Positions 6,834-13,977 of a DNA stretch of 21,698 nt are shown in pieces (within the stretch, counting starts at the first letter, position 1; the number at the start of each line of letters is the position of its first letter). This DNA comes from a virus. The notes below the pieces were generated by a model. That model did not search any database. It had not been told where the DNA came from and saw nothing but the letters and a program-made list of their open reading frames with translations. A program made the translations under genes and the position numbers. The DNA lies in the IMG/VR virus record IMGVR_UViG_3300001282_000083, positions 1-21,698 of that record; one strand, 5' to 3'.

Positions 6834-8404
6834 TGTCAGACGCAATTGAAGATAATTTAAATGAAGTATCTGCAGTTCTTTCTGGTGACTTTTTCACAGA
6901 AAGACCAGCGGAAGAATCTGATCCCTTTTATGTAAAGGCTGAAGAGCTTTCTAAGTATCGTGGATTCTCTCCAAACTTTAAGAGAAAGAATACACGTCTT
7001 ATACAAAAGTTTCAGCAGGGTGCAGACGGACAAGCAAGATCAAAGAAGTATGAGCAAGAAATTCTCATGGGTTATGACATCCTTGATGTTATAACACCGC
7101 CATACAACCTAGACTACTTGGCTAAGATTTATGAGGTATCTTCACCACACTTTGCGGCATGTAATGCAAAGGCAGCAAACATTGTTGGGCTTGGCTATGA
7201 CTTTTCGCACACTCGTGCTACTAAAGAAAAGATAGCAGATCTTTCTGATACACCAGAAAGCCTACAAAGATTCCGTGCAAAATTAGAGCGGATGAGAGAA
7301 GACCTATACGACCTACTTGAGTCTATGAACCAAGAGGATACATTCACAGAAACCCTTACAAAGGTATACCTAGATTTTGAAGCCACAGGAAATGGATACA
7401 TTGAGGTTGGCCGTAAAGTAAACGGAGAAATAGGCTTTGTTGGCCATATTCCAGCAACATCTATGCGTGTTAGAAAAGACCGTGATGGATTCGTTCAGGT
7501 AATTGGAAACAAGGTTGTTTTCTTCCGTAACTTCCAAGACAAGGCAACACCAAATCCAATTGGCGATGATGAAAGACCTAACGAGGTTATTCATATTAAG
7601 AAGTACACACCAACAAACGGATATTATGGTGTGCCAGATATTATTCCAGCAAAGACTGCGCTAGCAGGAGATGAATTTGCATCACGCTTTAACCTTGATT
7701 ATTTTGAGAACAAAGCTGTTCCAAGATATATCATTACAGTAAAGGGAGCTACACTTAGCCGTGAAGCTGAGCGTAAGTTGCTTGAGTTCTTCCAGACAAA
7801 CCTTAAGGGTAAGAACCATAGATCTATCTATATTCCGCTACCAGCAGATGATGACGGAAATAAAGTAGAGTTTAAGATGGAAGCTGTTGAAGCGGATGTT
7901 CAAGACTCTTCATTCAACAAATACCGTCAGCAAAATAGAGACGAAATTTTAATTGCTCACAGAACTCCTATCTCAAAGCTAGGACTTCCAGAGGGCGTAT
8001 CCCTTGCAGCAGCAAAGGACGCAGACAAGACATTTAAAGAGCAGGTTGCTAGACCAGCACAAAGAAACCTAGAGAAGAAGCTAAACCGTTTGATTGCAGA
8101 ATTTACGGATGCTTTTGTTTTGAAATTTAATGAACTTACTCTCACAGACGAGGACACACAGTCCAAGATTGATGAGCGTTACCTACGAATGAAGACCATT
8201 GTGCCTAATGAAGTTCGTGCAAGACTTGGTATGCCAGGCATGCCAGGGGGCGATCAGCCAGTTGTCCTAACAGGACAGCAAGCCGCCGACCAAACTGCGA
8301 GGGGAACAGGAAACCGTAGAAGAGATCAGGAAAGAACCGCAAATGCTACTGATTCTAACGGTGAAGCAAGAAATCCTCAAGGTGATGGTCGAGTTGCGCC
8401 CTGA
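6833..8404 (+). CDS. Phage portal protein
   Basis: This 523-aa protein matches the HK97/PBSX type portal family in length and motif order. It has an early segment on the clip/stem side with YEVSSPHFAACNAKAANIVGLG. A mid-protein FEATGNGYIEVGR motif near residues 182-195 is followed by VIHIKKYTPTNGYYGVPDI, a hallmark of this family. A later helix-rich region carries LIAHRTPISKLGLPEG and an acidic-basic helix before the tail. The last 55 residues are disordered and rich in Gly, Gln, Arg and Pro. The portal forms the dodecameric ring at one capsid vertex, through which DNA is packaged by the terminase (not in this window) and later ejected. The ATG overlaps the previous stop. GAGG lies about nine bases upstream. 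Confidence 0.92.
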   Translation: MSDAIEDNLNEVSAVLSGDFFTERPAEESDPFYVKAEELSKYRGFSPNFKRKNTRLIQKFQQGADGQARSKKYEQEILMGYDILDVITPPYNLDYLAKIYEVSSPHFAACNAKAANIVGLGYDFSHTRATKEKIADLSDTPESLQRFRAKLERMREDLYDLLESMNQEDTFTETLTKVYLDFEATGNGYIEVGRKVNGEIGFVGHIPATSMRVRKDRDGFVQVIGNKVVFFRNFQDKATPNPIGDDERPNEVIHIKKYTPTNGYYGVPDIIPAKTALAGDEFASRFNLDYFENKAVPRYIITVKGATLSREAERKLLEFFQTNLKGKNHRSIYIPLPADDDGNKVEFKMEAVEADVQDSSFNKYRQQNRDEILIAHRTPISKLGLPEGVSLAAAKDADKTFKEQVARPAQRNLEKKLNRLIAEFTDAFVLKFNELTLTDEDTQSKIDERYLRMKTIVPNEVRARLGMPGMPGGDQPVVLTGQQAADQTARGTGNRRRDQERTANATDSNGEARNPQGDGRVAP

Positions 8405-8406
8405 TT

Positions 8407-8435
8407 TTGCATTACTAACAAATACTTGATAAAAT
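8407..8435 (+). promoter_or_regulatory. Extended -10 promoter before protease/scaffold gene
   Basis: TTGCAT (8407-8412), a 17-base spacer ending in TGA, and TAAAAT (8430-8435) form a promoter ten bases before the ATG at 8446. The expected start site leaves a leader of only a few bases and no Shine-Dalgarno site. The 41-base gap holds nothing else. Confidence 0.5.
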
Positions 8436-8445
8436 TAGTGTTGCT

Positions 8446-9756
8446 ATGGAAATAAAAAAGGCAAACTGGCATTCCGACGGAGATAGTCTCCGCCTATCGA
8501 TGCCTATCGCAAAAGTCGATAGAGAAAAAAGAATCGTATCGGGTTTCGCCACACTAGACAATATTGATCAGCATGGAGACATTGTTTCTTCAGACGCTTC
8601 TGCTAAAGCATTCGAAAGATTCCGTGGGAATATTCGTGAAATGCATCAGCCACTTGCAGTAGGTAAGATGGTATCGTTCCGCAAGGAAAAACTGTTTGAC
8701 AAGTCAACAGGAAAAGAGTACAGCGGAGTTTTCGTAAATGCATACGTATCAAAGGGTGCACAAGATACTTGGGAAAAAGTTCTTGATGGCACACTATCAG
8801 GTTTCTCAATCGGTGGTAACATTACCAAGGCGGTTGACGAATATAATCCAACACTAGAAAAATCAATCCGTGTAATTAAAGAATATGATCTAACAGAACT
8901 TTCATTGGTAGACAATCCAGCAAACCAACTTTCAAACATTGTTTCTATTGAGAAGACAGTAGACGGAACTGTATTTAAAGGAATTGCTACAGAAGTACAA
9001 GTAGAAAATGTTTTTTACGATAAGGAAACAGACGAAGTTTATTTGTCTACAGAATCAGAATTTACATCACCAACTACAAACAAAAATCTAGAAATGATTG
9101 GTTGGGTAGAAACAGCAGATACAAATAAGTCTGCAGAAATCTCAAGAATCCTTGACGCATACAAGCAGTCTAAGGTACAACCTGATATCGCAAAGCAGGT
9201 TGAAGAAAATCAAAACACAGAAGGAGGTGTTACTGTGGCAGAAGATACAACAACTACCGTTGAAGAGACTACAACTGAGCAAGTTGCTCAAGTTGAAGAA
9301 GTCACAGAAACGGACCTCGCCAAGTCAGCTGATGCTCCAGAAGCACCAGCAACCGAAGAGGCACCGAAAGCAGAAGCTGAAGAAGCTCCTGCTGCTGTTG
9401 AGGAAGCCGCAGACATTTCCGAAGTTGAAGTTGAAGAGACTGACTTTGCAAAAATGTTTGACGAAATGAAAAGCTTCATTTCAACAGAAATTAGCAAGAC
9501 TGCTACTGCAGAAGCAGTATCAAGCCTTGCATCACAGGTTGATCAGAAAATTGCTGAAGTAACCAATAAATATAATGAACTCGCAGAGGTTGTCAATAAC
9601 ATTAAGTCAACTATCTCAGGCGTCGAAAAGAGGGTCGACGGAGTAGAGAAGGATACTGCGATTCGTAAGTCTTCTGATCTGGACGGGTCAGATGTAACAA
9701 TACAAAAAACAAACACTAAGTGGGGCGGGCATTTCCTCAGCGTCCGCAACATCTAA
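8446..9756 (+). CDS. Prohead protease fused to scaffold protein
   Basis: This 436-aa protein has two parts. Residues 1-170 are a phage prohead serine protease of the S78/XkdF-like group. They include KRIVSGFATLDNIDQHGDIV, a candidate catalytic His67 in REMHQP, a candidate Ser121 in LSGFSIGG, and the family signature ELSLVDNPANQ near residue 155. Residues from about 262 form an acidic, Glu/Ala/Thr-rich linker, then a coiled-coil region (SQVDQKIAEVTNKYNELAEV) and a terminal WGGHFLSV, as in scaffold domains. The scaffold directs assembly of the procapsid, and the protease removes it during maturation. The start is an ATG without ribosome site, close to an extended -10. A second, strong internal start at 9235 is listed separately. 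The major capsid gene follows after 33 bases. Confidence 0.85.
   Translation: MEIKKANWHSDGDSLRLSMPIAKVDREKRIVSGFATLDNIDQHGDIVSSDASAKAFERFRGNIREMHQPLAVGKMVSFRKEKLFDKSTGKEYSGVFVNAYVSKGAQDTWEKVLDGTLSGFSIGGNITKAVDEYNPTLEKSIRVIKEYDLTELSLVDNPANQLSNIVSIEKTVDGTVFKGIATEVQVENVFYDKETDEVYLSTESEFTSPTTNKNLEMIGWVETADTNKSAEISRILDAYKQSKVQPDIAKQVEENQNTEGGVTVAEDTTTTVEETTTEQVAQVEEVTETDLAKSADAPEAPATEEAPKAEAEEAPAAVEEAADISEVEVEETDFAKMFDEMKSFISTEISKTATAEAVSSLASQVDQKIAEVTNKYNELAEVVNNIKSTISGVEKRVDGVEKDTAIRKSSDLDGSDVTIQKTNTKWGGHFLSVRNI
9221..9237 (+). promoter_or_regulatory. Internal ribosome-binding site and in-frame GTG start
   Basis: AAGGAGGTG (9221-9229) is a near-perfect complement of the 16S rRNA 3' end and lies five bases before GTG at 9235, which is in frame with the protease gene. 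It falls exactly at the boundary between protease and scaffold parts. It encodes the short EGGV linker in the full-length protein. Confidence 0.65.
9235..9756 (+). CDS. Probable nested scaffold protein (internal start in protease gene)
   Basis: Starting at the in-frame GTG at 9235, preceded by AAGGAGGTG, the product would be 173 aa (AEDTTTTVEET after the start Met) and would consist only of the acidic linker, coiled coil and C-terminal scaffold motif. This parallels lambda, where scaffold Nu3 is made from an internal start within the C protease gene. The internal ribosome site is far stronger than that of the full gene, which has none, fitting the need for much more scaffold than protease. 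The start is directly visible. Its use is inference. Confidence 0.55.
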   Translation: MAEDTTTTVEETTTEQVAQVEEVTETDLAKSADAPEAPATEEAPKAEAEEAPAAVEEAADISEVEVEETDFAKMFDEMKSFISTEISKTATAEAVSSLASQVDQKIAEVTNKYNELAEVVNNIKSTISGVEKRVDGVEKDTAIRKSSDLDGSDVTIQKTNTKWGGHFLSVRNI

Positions 9757-9789
9757 ATCTATAAAAATAACGGAGGTGAAAATAAAAAA

Positions 9790-10776
9790 ATGAGCGATAT
9801 TCTACAAAAAGTAGTAGACACAACTAACGTTGGATCAGCAAATGGTGGTCTTCTCAATACTGAGCAAGCAAACCGTTTCATTGATTACATGTTTGATGCT
9901 ACAATCCTTGCCCGTGCAGCCAGAACAGTTCGTATGCGTTCTAACACTGCCGACATTGATAAGGTAGGTGTTGGTACTAGATTGATGACAGTTGCTACAG
10001 AAGCTACCCAAACAGGTGCTAATGCAGCAGTTACATTCTCCAAGATTTCTCTTACCACAAAGAAACTACGTCTTGACTGGGAACTTTCAAGCGAAGCACT
10101 AGAAGATAACATCGAAGGTGCAGACCTAGAAGACCACATTGCTCGCCTAATGGCTACTCAAGCTGGTAACGATATTGAAGATCTTTTGATCAACGGTGTT
10201 GGAACTGGTACAGGCCTAATGTCAGCATTCGCTGGATTCCGTGCACTCGCACTTGGTTCAGCTAACGTTGTAAACGCAGGCGGTGCAAACATCAGCAAGG
10301 CAGTATTCAACAATGCAATCAAGGCTATGCCACGTAAGTACAAGCAGCGTCGTAATGAACTACGCTTCTTTACAGGTTCAAACCTTGTGCAGGATTATCT
10401 CTATAACTTGACAACCATTGGTAACGGTGGAACTCCAGAAGACATTGCATCGTCAATTCTTCGTGGAAATCCAAACGGACCAGCAGGTGCGCCAGGTGGA
10501 GTTACTCCATTCGCATTTGGTATTCCAGTCGTTGAGGTTCCTCTAATCGATGAAACTCGTGACGGAGATTACTCAGGTGCTACAGGTGACCATGGTGATA
10601 TCCACTTGACATTTGCTAACAACTTTGTTGTTGGTGTCAAGCGTGAAATCCAGGTTTACCGTGAATTCAAGCCAAAGAAGGATACAATTGAATACACAAT
10701 GTTCGTAAGAACAGGGTGTGCAATTGAAAACCCAGAGGCTTTCGTTGTGGTTAAGAACGTAAAAGTTTCAGCCTAA
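9790..10776 (+). CDS. Major capsid protein (HK97-fold)
   Basis: This 328-aa protein has the size and sequence pattern of HK97-like major capsid proteins. An N-terminal arm (FIDYMFDATILARAARTVRM) is followed by the E-loop/strand region with TFSKISLTTKKLRLDWELS. The spine-helix segment is LEDHIARLMATQAGNDIEDL, followed by LINGVGTGTGL. A later P and A domain has FAFGIPVVEVPLI and a conserved C-terminal FANNFVVGVKREIQVYREF. The protein forms the icosahedral shell. CGGAGGTGA lies upstream with a spacing of 10-13 bases, longer than usual but with strong complementarity. Arg is mostly CGT/CGC here, unlike the AGA-rich neighbours, which fits high expression. A terminator follows the gene. Confidence 0.93.
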   Translation: MSDILQKVVDTTNVGSANGGLLNTEQANRFIDYMFDATILARAARTVRMRSNTADIDKVGVGTRLMTVATEATQTGANAAVTFSKISLTTKKLRLDWELSSEALEDNIEGADLEDHIARLMATQAGNDIEDLLINGVGTGTGLMSAFAGFRALALGSANVVNAGGANISKAVFNNAIKAMPRKYKQRRNELRFFTGSNLVQDYLYNLTTIGNGGTPEDIASSILRGNPNGPAGAPGGVTPFAFGIPVVEVPLIDETRDGDYSGATGDHGDIHLTFANNFVVGVKREIQVYREFKPKKDTIEYTMFVRTGCAIENPEAFVVVKNVKVSA

Positions 10777-10798
10777 CAACCTTTAAAAACTAAATAGT

Positions 10799-10834
10799 CT
10801 AAAGGGGAACCCCATAAAAAGGGTTCCCCTTTAG
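10799..10834 (+). terminator. Strong hairpin terminator after major capsid gene
   Basis: CTAAAGGGGAACCC (10799-10812) pairs perfectly with GGGTTCCCCTTTAG (10821-10834), a 14-bp stem with an 8-base A-rich loop. The T tract is short (TTT), and the A run on the left side would let it work in both directions. Confidence 0.85.
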
Positions 10835-10843
10835 TCATATGGG

Positions 10844-10852
10844 TGCTATAAT
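10844..10852 (+). promoter_or_regulatory. Extended -10 promoter for the connector genes
   Basis: TGC-TATAAT (10844-10852) follows the terminator by ten bases and precedes the ATG at 10881, which has AGGAG close upstream. No -35 is evident at the 17-base position, which lies in the terminator stem. Confidence 0.6.
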
Positions 10853-10880
10853 TAGAAGGAAAAGACTGAGAGGAGAATAA

Positions 10881-11279
10881 ATGTCTTTTAATAATATGAA
10901 GCTTGAAGAGCTTCGAAAGGTCGCAGAAACCTTTGCGGTAGACCACGAGTCAGCCAAGAATAAGGCAGACCTAGTTGCCCTACTCGCAGAAGAGGGCGTA
11001 AGCTACGATATGTATTCTAGTTTTAATAATGCAGAAAAGGCTGAAGCAGAGCTAGAGCCAAGAAAAACAACAGGATCAAAGCCAGTAACCGAACTTAAGG
11101 GTGGCCAGGTTCTAGTAAAGATGGAAAGAATGAATCCAAGATACGATGTAAATGAGTTTACATTTACAAAAGAAAATCCATTTATTGTAATGTCCGAAAA
11201 GGACGCACAGGAGATTTTTGACACACAGGAAGGTTTCAGACTTGCCACTCCCAAGGAGGTACAGGAGTTCTACTCCTAA
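10881..11279 (+). CDS. Head-tail region protein with SAP/HeH-like N-terminal motif
   Basis: This 132-aa protein starts at an ATG with AGGAG five to eight bases upstream. Residues about 6-40 (KLEELRKVAETFAVDH and ADLVALLAEEG) look like a helix-extended-helix fold of the SAP/LEM/Rho-N type. A charged linker follows, then a compact domain with VLVKMERMNPRYDVNEF, ENPFIVMSEKDAQEIF and the ending GFRLATPKEVQEFY. Proteins with this pattern commonly sit just after the capsid gene in actinophages and are annotated as head-tail connector or capsid-associated proteins, but a defined role is not known to me. The end of the gene carries AAGGAGGT and a hairpin likely used by the next gene. Confidence 0.7.
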   Translation: MSFNNMKLEELRKVAETFAVDHESAKNKADLVALLAEEGVSYDMYSSFNNAEKAEAELEPRKTTGSKPVTELKGGQVLVKMERMNPRYDVNEFTFTKENPFIVMSEKDAQEIFDTQEGFRLATPKEVQEFYS

Positions 11280-11289
11280 TTAGTTAATG
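11253..11289 (+). promoter_or_regulatory. Distant ribosome site bridged by a hairpin before the ATG at 11287
   Basis: AAGGAGGT (11253-11260) lies 26 bases before the ATG, too far for normal use. Between them AGGAGT (11263-11268) pairs with ACTCCT (11272-11277) around a three-base loop. If folded, only about 11 unpaired bases separate the site from the start codon. Confidence 0.5.
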
Positions 11290-12219
11290 GAGTTATACAC
11301 AGGTCTCACCCAAGACATATACCTTGATGTATATGAAGAGGATGAATTAAGATTAGCGGATTCTAATCCGACAGTATCAATTTATGACGGGGACACAGAT
11401 GTTCTAATCATCAGTGGATTTGCAAGCCCTGAAATAAATGATGAAGGACACTATTCTTTTAGGGTTCTAGACAATTATGTAATGACAGACAAGAGCCTGA
11501 AGGCTGTTTGGAGTTACGCAATTGACGGCAACCCAATGACTTCTACAAATTATTACTCTGTTGTAACTCCATATCTCTCCATTTCTGAGGCTTATTCCAG
11601 ACTTCATGCTGGGCGTGAAGAAGGGGATCAAAACTACATTCATTTCCATGATATGCAGCAAGCTGAGAAGTTTGCTCGTTTTATGGTAGAAAACTATACA
11701 GGCGTAAAGTTTGGCAAGTATACCAAGACAATTACGGCCTATGGTCAGGATGCCGACGTACTTTACTTGGGGGAAAGAATTATTTCCTATACAACAATTA
11801 AAGAGAACGGCAAGACAGTAATCGATACCGTAGCAAATACAAACAGCTTTAATTTCCCAGTAGAAATTACAGACACAAACCATTCGTTGAGAATCGTTTC
11901 CCTTGGAGATGACATCAATGAGGGTGGCAAGCTGGATATTGTTTATCCGCTTCGTGGTAATTTTTACAACGGATATAGATACGATATTACTGGTGTATTC
12001 GGATGGAAGTTTGTGCCAGAAAAAGTTCAACAGGCAATGATCATGTTGATGAAAGACTATTTTGGTAAAGATAATATTTGGAGAGCCAGATTTGTACAGA
12101 ACGTATCTTATGGCGATACAGATATGGAATTTTCTAAACTAGCTTTCAGGGGGACAGGTAACTTCTACGCAGACAAGCTCCTAGATGAGTTTAAGTCTAC
12201 AAACATGGCGGTGATCTAA
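11287..12219 (+). CDS. Head-tail connector protein (adaptor Ad1-type)
   Basis: This 310-aa protein starts ATG GAG seven bases after the previous stop. No earlier in-frame start is possible because TAG lies at 11281-11283. The N-terminal 100 residues look beta-rich (TVSIYDGDTDVLIISGF). A middle part resembles a head-completion fold with YLSISEAYSRLHAGREEGD and an amphipathic helix (HDMQQAEKFARFMVENYTG). The C-terminal FVPEKVQQAMIMLMKDYF and FYADKLLDEF match helices typical of siphophage adaptor proteins that sit under the portal (gp6/gp15 types). It likely binds the portal ring and connects it to the stopper. Its ribosome site is unusual (see the separate entry). The stop overlaps the next ATG by one base. 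Confidence 0.75.
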   Translation: MELYTGLTQDIYLDVYEEDELRLADSNPTVSIYDGDTDVLIISGFASPEINDEGHYSFRVLDNYVMTDKSLKAVWSYAIDGNPMTSTNYYSVVTPYLSISEAYSRLHAGREEGDQNYIHFHDMQQAEKFARFMVENYTGVKFGKYTKTITAYGQDADVLYLGERIISYTTIKENGKTVIDTVANTNSFNFPVEITDTNHSLRIVSLGDDINEGGKLDIVYPLRGNFYNGYRYDITGVFGWKFVPEKVQQAMIMLMKDYFGKDNIWRARFVQNVSYGDTDMEFSKLAFRGTGNFYADKLLDEFKSTNMAVI

Positions 12220-12647
12220 TGATTGGGTCATATTCTGTGGAAGCAAAATACGCCATGACTATGGACGTATACCGTGTACAAATTGCTCAAAGCGCAACTG
12301 GGCAGGTAAAAAGAGAATGGATCTACGCAGAAACCGTTCCATGCCTAGCTAAATCAATTATATCTTCTGGTGTAAGAACACCATCAAACGACAGAACAGT
12401 TGACGCCAGATACTTAATTGAAGAAATTATCAAGGTCATGACTCTTGATAAGCTTCCTAGAAACGCTAAGATAAGCAACATAAAAGATTTGCAGGGTAAT
12501 GTTCTGTGGGAAGAAGCAGAAGTTCTTAATAGCCCGCCTACAATATTTAATATCGTAGGATCTACTCCGATACTTGACGGCTTTGGACAGATACTAGAAT
12601 ACGAAAATACATTACAGAGGAGCGACATACAAGGTGCCTTCTCTTAA
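12219..12647 (+). CDS. Head-tail stopper / head closure protein
   Basis: This 142-aa protein starts with TAATG overlap. GGCGGTGATC seven bases upstream is one mismatch from the ideal ribosome site. Length, position (after the adaptor, before gp10-like and tail terminator genes) and the beta-rich pattern (MDVYRVQIAQSATGQVKREW, and a terminal FGQILEYENTLQR) fit the small stopper proteins that close the portal channel before the tail joins (gp16/FII type). Sequence similarity in this family is weak, so the call rests partly on order. Confidence 0.65.
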   Translation: MIGSYSVEAKYAMTMDVYRVQIAQSATGQVKREWIYAETVPCLAKSIISSGVRTPSNDRTVDARYLIEEIIKVMTLDKLPRNAKISNIKDLQGNVLWEEAEVLNSPPTIFNIVGSTPILDGFGQILEYENTLQRSDIQGAFS

Positions 12648-13383
12648 AATAGATTCAAATGCTTTAGATGCCATGAGAAATGTTGGGGCATATGTCGAGG
12701 GTGTAGCAACAGCCACACGCTCATTTGATATAGATAAAGAAATCGGTCAAGCCATAACAACTATTGCCAAGGTATCTCTTGGAAAGTTTATAGACTCAGA
12801 AGCTAGACTTAGCCCAAAGGCTTTACACCATGTGTATGAGTGGAATCAAACTGGGAAGCCTCTAGGAAGATTGTGGAAAATTGATGGAACATATAAGGCT
12901 GGATCTATTGTTTTGTCATCAGAGTTTAGACCGTCAAAAACATTTTCCCCAAATAAATATGGACCAAGAAGAAGTAAGTTTATATTTAAAGCAGAGGTAA
13001 TGGAAAAAGGTCAGCCAGTAAGAATTACAGCACGTAATGCACAAGCATTACATTTTTATTCTAAAGACGGGGACCCAGTATTTATTCCAAGAGGTAAGTA
13101 TGTAACAGTAAAGACTCCTGGTGGAAAAGAAGTAAAAGGGTCATACAGAAAAACAATGAATAGATTTTTAGCAAGCTCAAGACTCCTTGTAGATATACAA
13201 GAGTCTGGAATTATTGCTAGAATAGAAGCAGCGCAAGCCATGGCGGGAAGAGAAATGCCAGCGGCAGTATCTGGTAGAGTATCAACTGGATCATTTAAGC
13301 GTATAGCAGAATCAAATGTATCTAAGCACATAAGACAAGTAACTAGAGCGTATCAATATGCGGACGAGGTAGCAAATGGCTGA
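12634..13383 (+). CDS. Neck protein, HK97 gp10-like (tail completion)
   Basis: This 249-aa protein starts at a GTG, with GAGGAG 11 bases upstream, and overlaps the previous gene by 14 bases. A helical N-terminus is followed by SLGKFIDSEARLSPKALHHVYEW and a Gly/Lys-rich core (GKYVTVKTPGGKEVKGSY). A C-terminal helix region follows (IIARIEAAQAMAGREMPA, then HIRQVTRAYQY). The position between stopper and tail terminator, and the 'HHVYEW...G..LG.LW' pattern, fit the gp10-like neck proteins (Ne1) that bind at the head-tail junction. The family assignment is moderate. Confidence 0.6.
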   Translation: MPSLKIDSNALDAMRNVGAYVEGVATATRSFDIDKEIGQAITTIAKVSLGKFIDSEARLSPKALHHVYEWNQTGKPLGRLWKIDGTYKAGSIVLSSEFRPSKTFSPNKYGPRRSKFIFKAEVMEKGQPVRITARNAQALHFYSKDGDPVFIPRGKYVTVKTPGGKEVKGSYRKTMNRFLASSRLLVDIQESGIIARIEAAQAMAGREMPAAVSGRVSTGSFKRIAESNVSKHIRQVTRAYQYADEVANG

Positions 13384-13894
13384 TTATACTAAAACAGCAA
13401 TATCAGATGTAATTGGTATTTTATGGAAAGAGCTAAAAGATAACGGGGCTTTAGTAGACACAGATTATCCAGTAGTTGGAGGGCAAAGATTAATGCCTAT
13501 ATTCCCAACACAAGAAGACGAAACAAAGAATTTAATATCAAATCCAAATGCTCCATACCTAGTATATGACTTTGACACAATGTCCTACGATGTAGAATGG
13601 GTAATATGTAAAGAAAGATTAACATTCAAGATATATGCTCCAGATTTTGACAAGGTTGTAGAAATCATGAATATCATGTTAGACCTATTTAGAAGATTTG
13701 ATGAATCAGCGGCTACGGTCAATGCCTACGTAAAGACGGTAAATCCGACCAGCCCATTTAGGTACAAATACTTTTCCCTGACAGAGGCAAACTCTCCAGA
13801 TCCAGCCGACGAGTTGGCGGGACGCCTGGAGGCAGACATATCAATAGTCTACGCCTACACAAGGAATTTAAATACGGAAGGAAGATTTGCGTAA
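13376..13894 (+). CDS. Tail terminator protein (Tc1-like)
   Basis: This 172-aa protein overlaps its predecessor by eight bases. GAGG sits six bases before the ATG. The N-terminal helix with TAISDVIGILWKEL is followed by APYLVYDFDTMSYDVEW, KERLTFKIYAPDFDKVVEIM and a LFRRFDESA helix. This order, a beta sheet with a long helix, is typical of tail terminator proteins that cap the tube and stop tail elongation. Location directly before the major tail protein supports it. Arg is mostly AGA here. Confidence 0.65.
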   Translation: MADYTKTAISDVIGILWKELKDNGALVDTDYPVVGGQRLMPIFPTQEDETKNLISNPNAPYLVYDFDTMSYDVEWVICKERLTFKIYAPDFDKVVEIMNIMLDLFRRFDESAATVNAYVKTVNPTSPFRYKYFSLTEANSPDPADELAGRLEADISIVYAYTRNLNTEGRFA

Positions 13895-13920
13895 TAACCC
13901 CAGTTCAAGTATTATTGGAT

Positions 13921-13949
13921 TTGAGGAAATGCCGCAAAACTTATATCCT
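13921..13949 (+). promoter_or_regulatory. Probable promoter before the major tail gene
   Basis: TTGAGG (13921-13926), a 17-base spacer and TATCCT (13944-13949) lie in the 83-base gap before the major tail gene. GGAGGTGA (13961-13968) follows, nine bases before the ATG. The -10 is imperfect and lacks the TG extension, so this is the weakest promoter of the set. Confidence 0.4.
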
Positions 13950-13977
13950 ATAAAAAAGGAGGAGGTGAAAAATATAA

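Noticed and set aside
9152-9469. A 105-aa plus-strand frame rich in Lys, Leu and Gln overlapping the scaffold region
   Set aside because: It is a frame-shifted reading of the Glu/Ala-rich scaffold repeat. It has no ribosome site, and its composition is an artefact of GAA/GCA codons read out of frame.
11467-12030. A 187-aa open frame on the minus strand inside the connector gene
   Set aside because: The composition is Cys- and Ile-rich and shows no recognisable domain. No promoter or ribosome site precedes it, and the sense-strand gene fits the operon perfectly.
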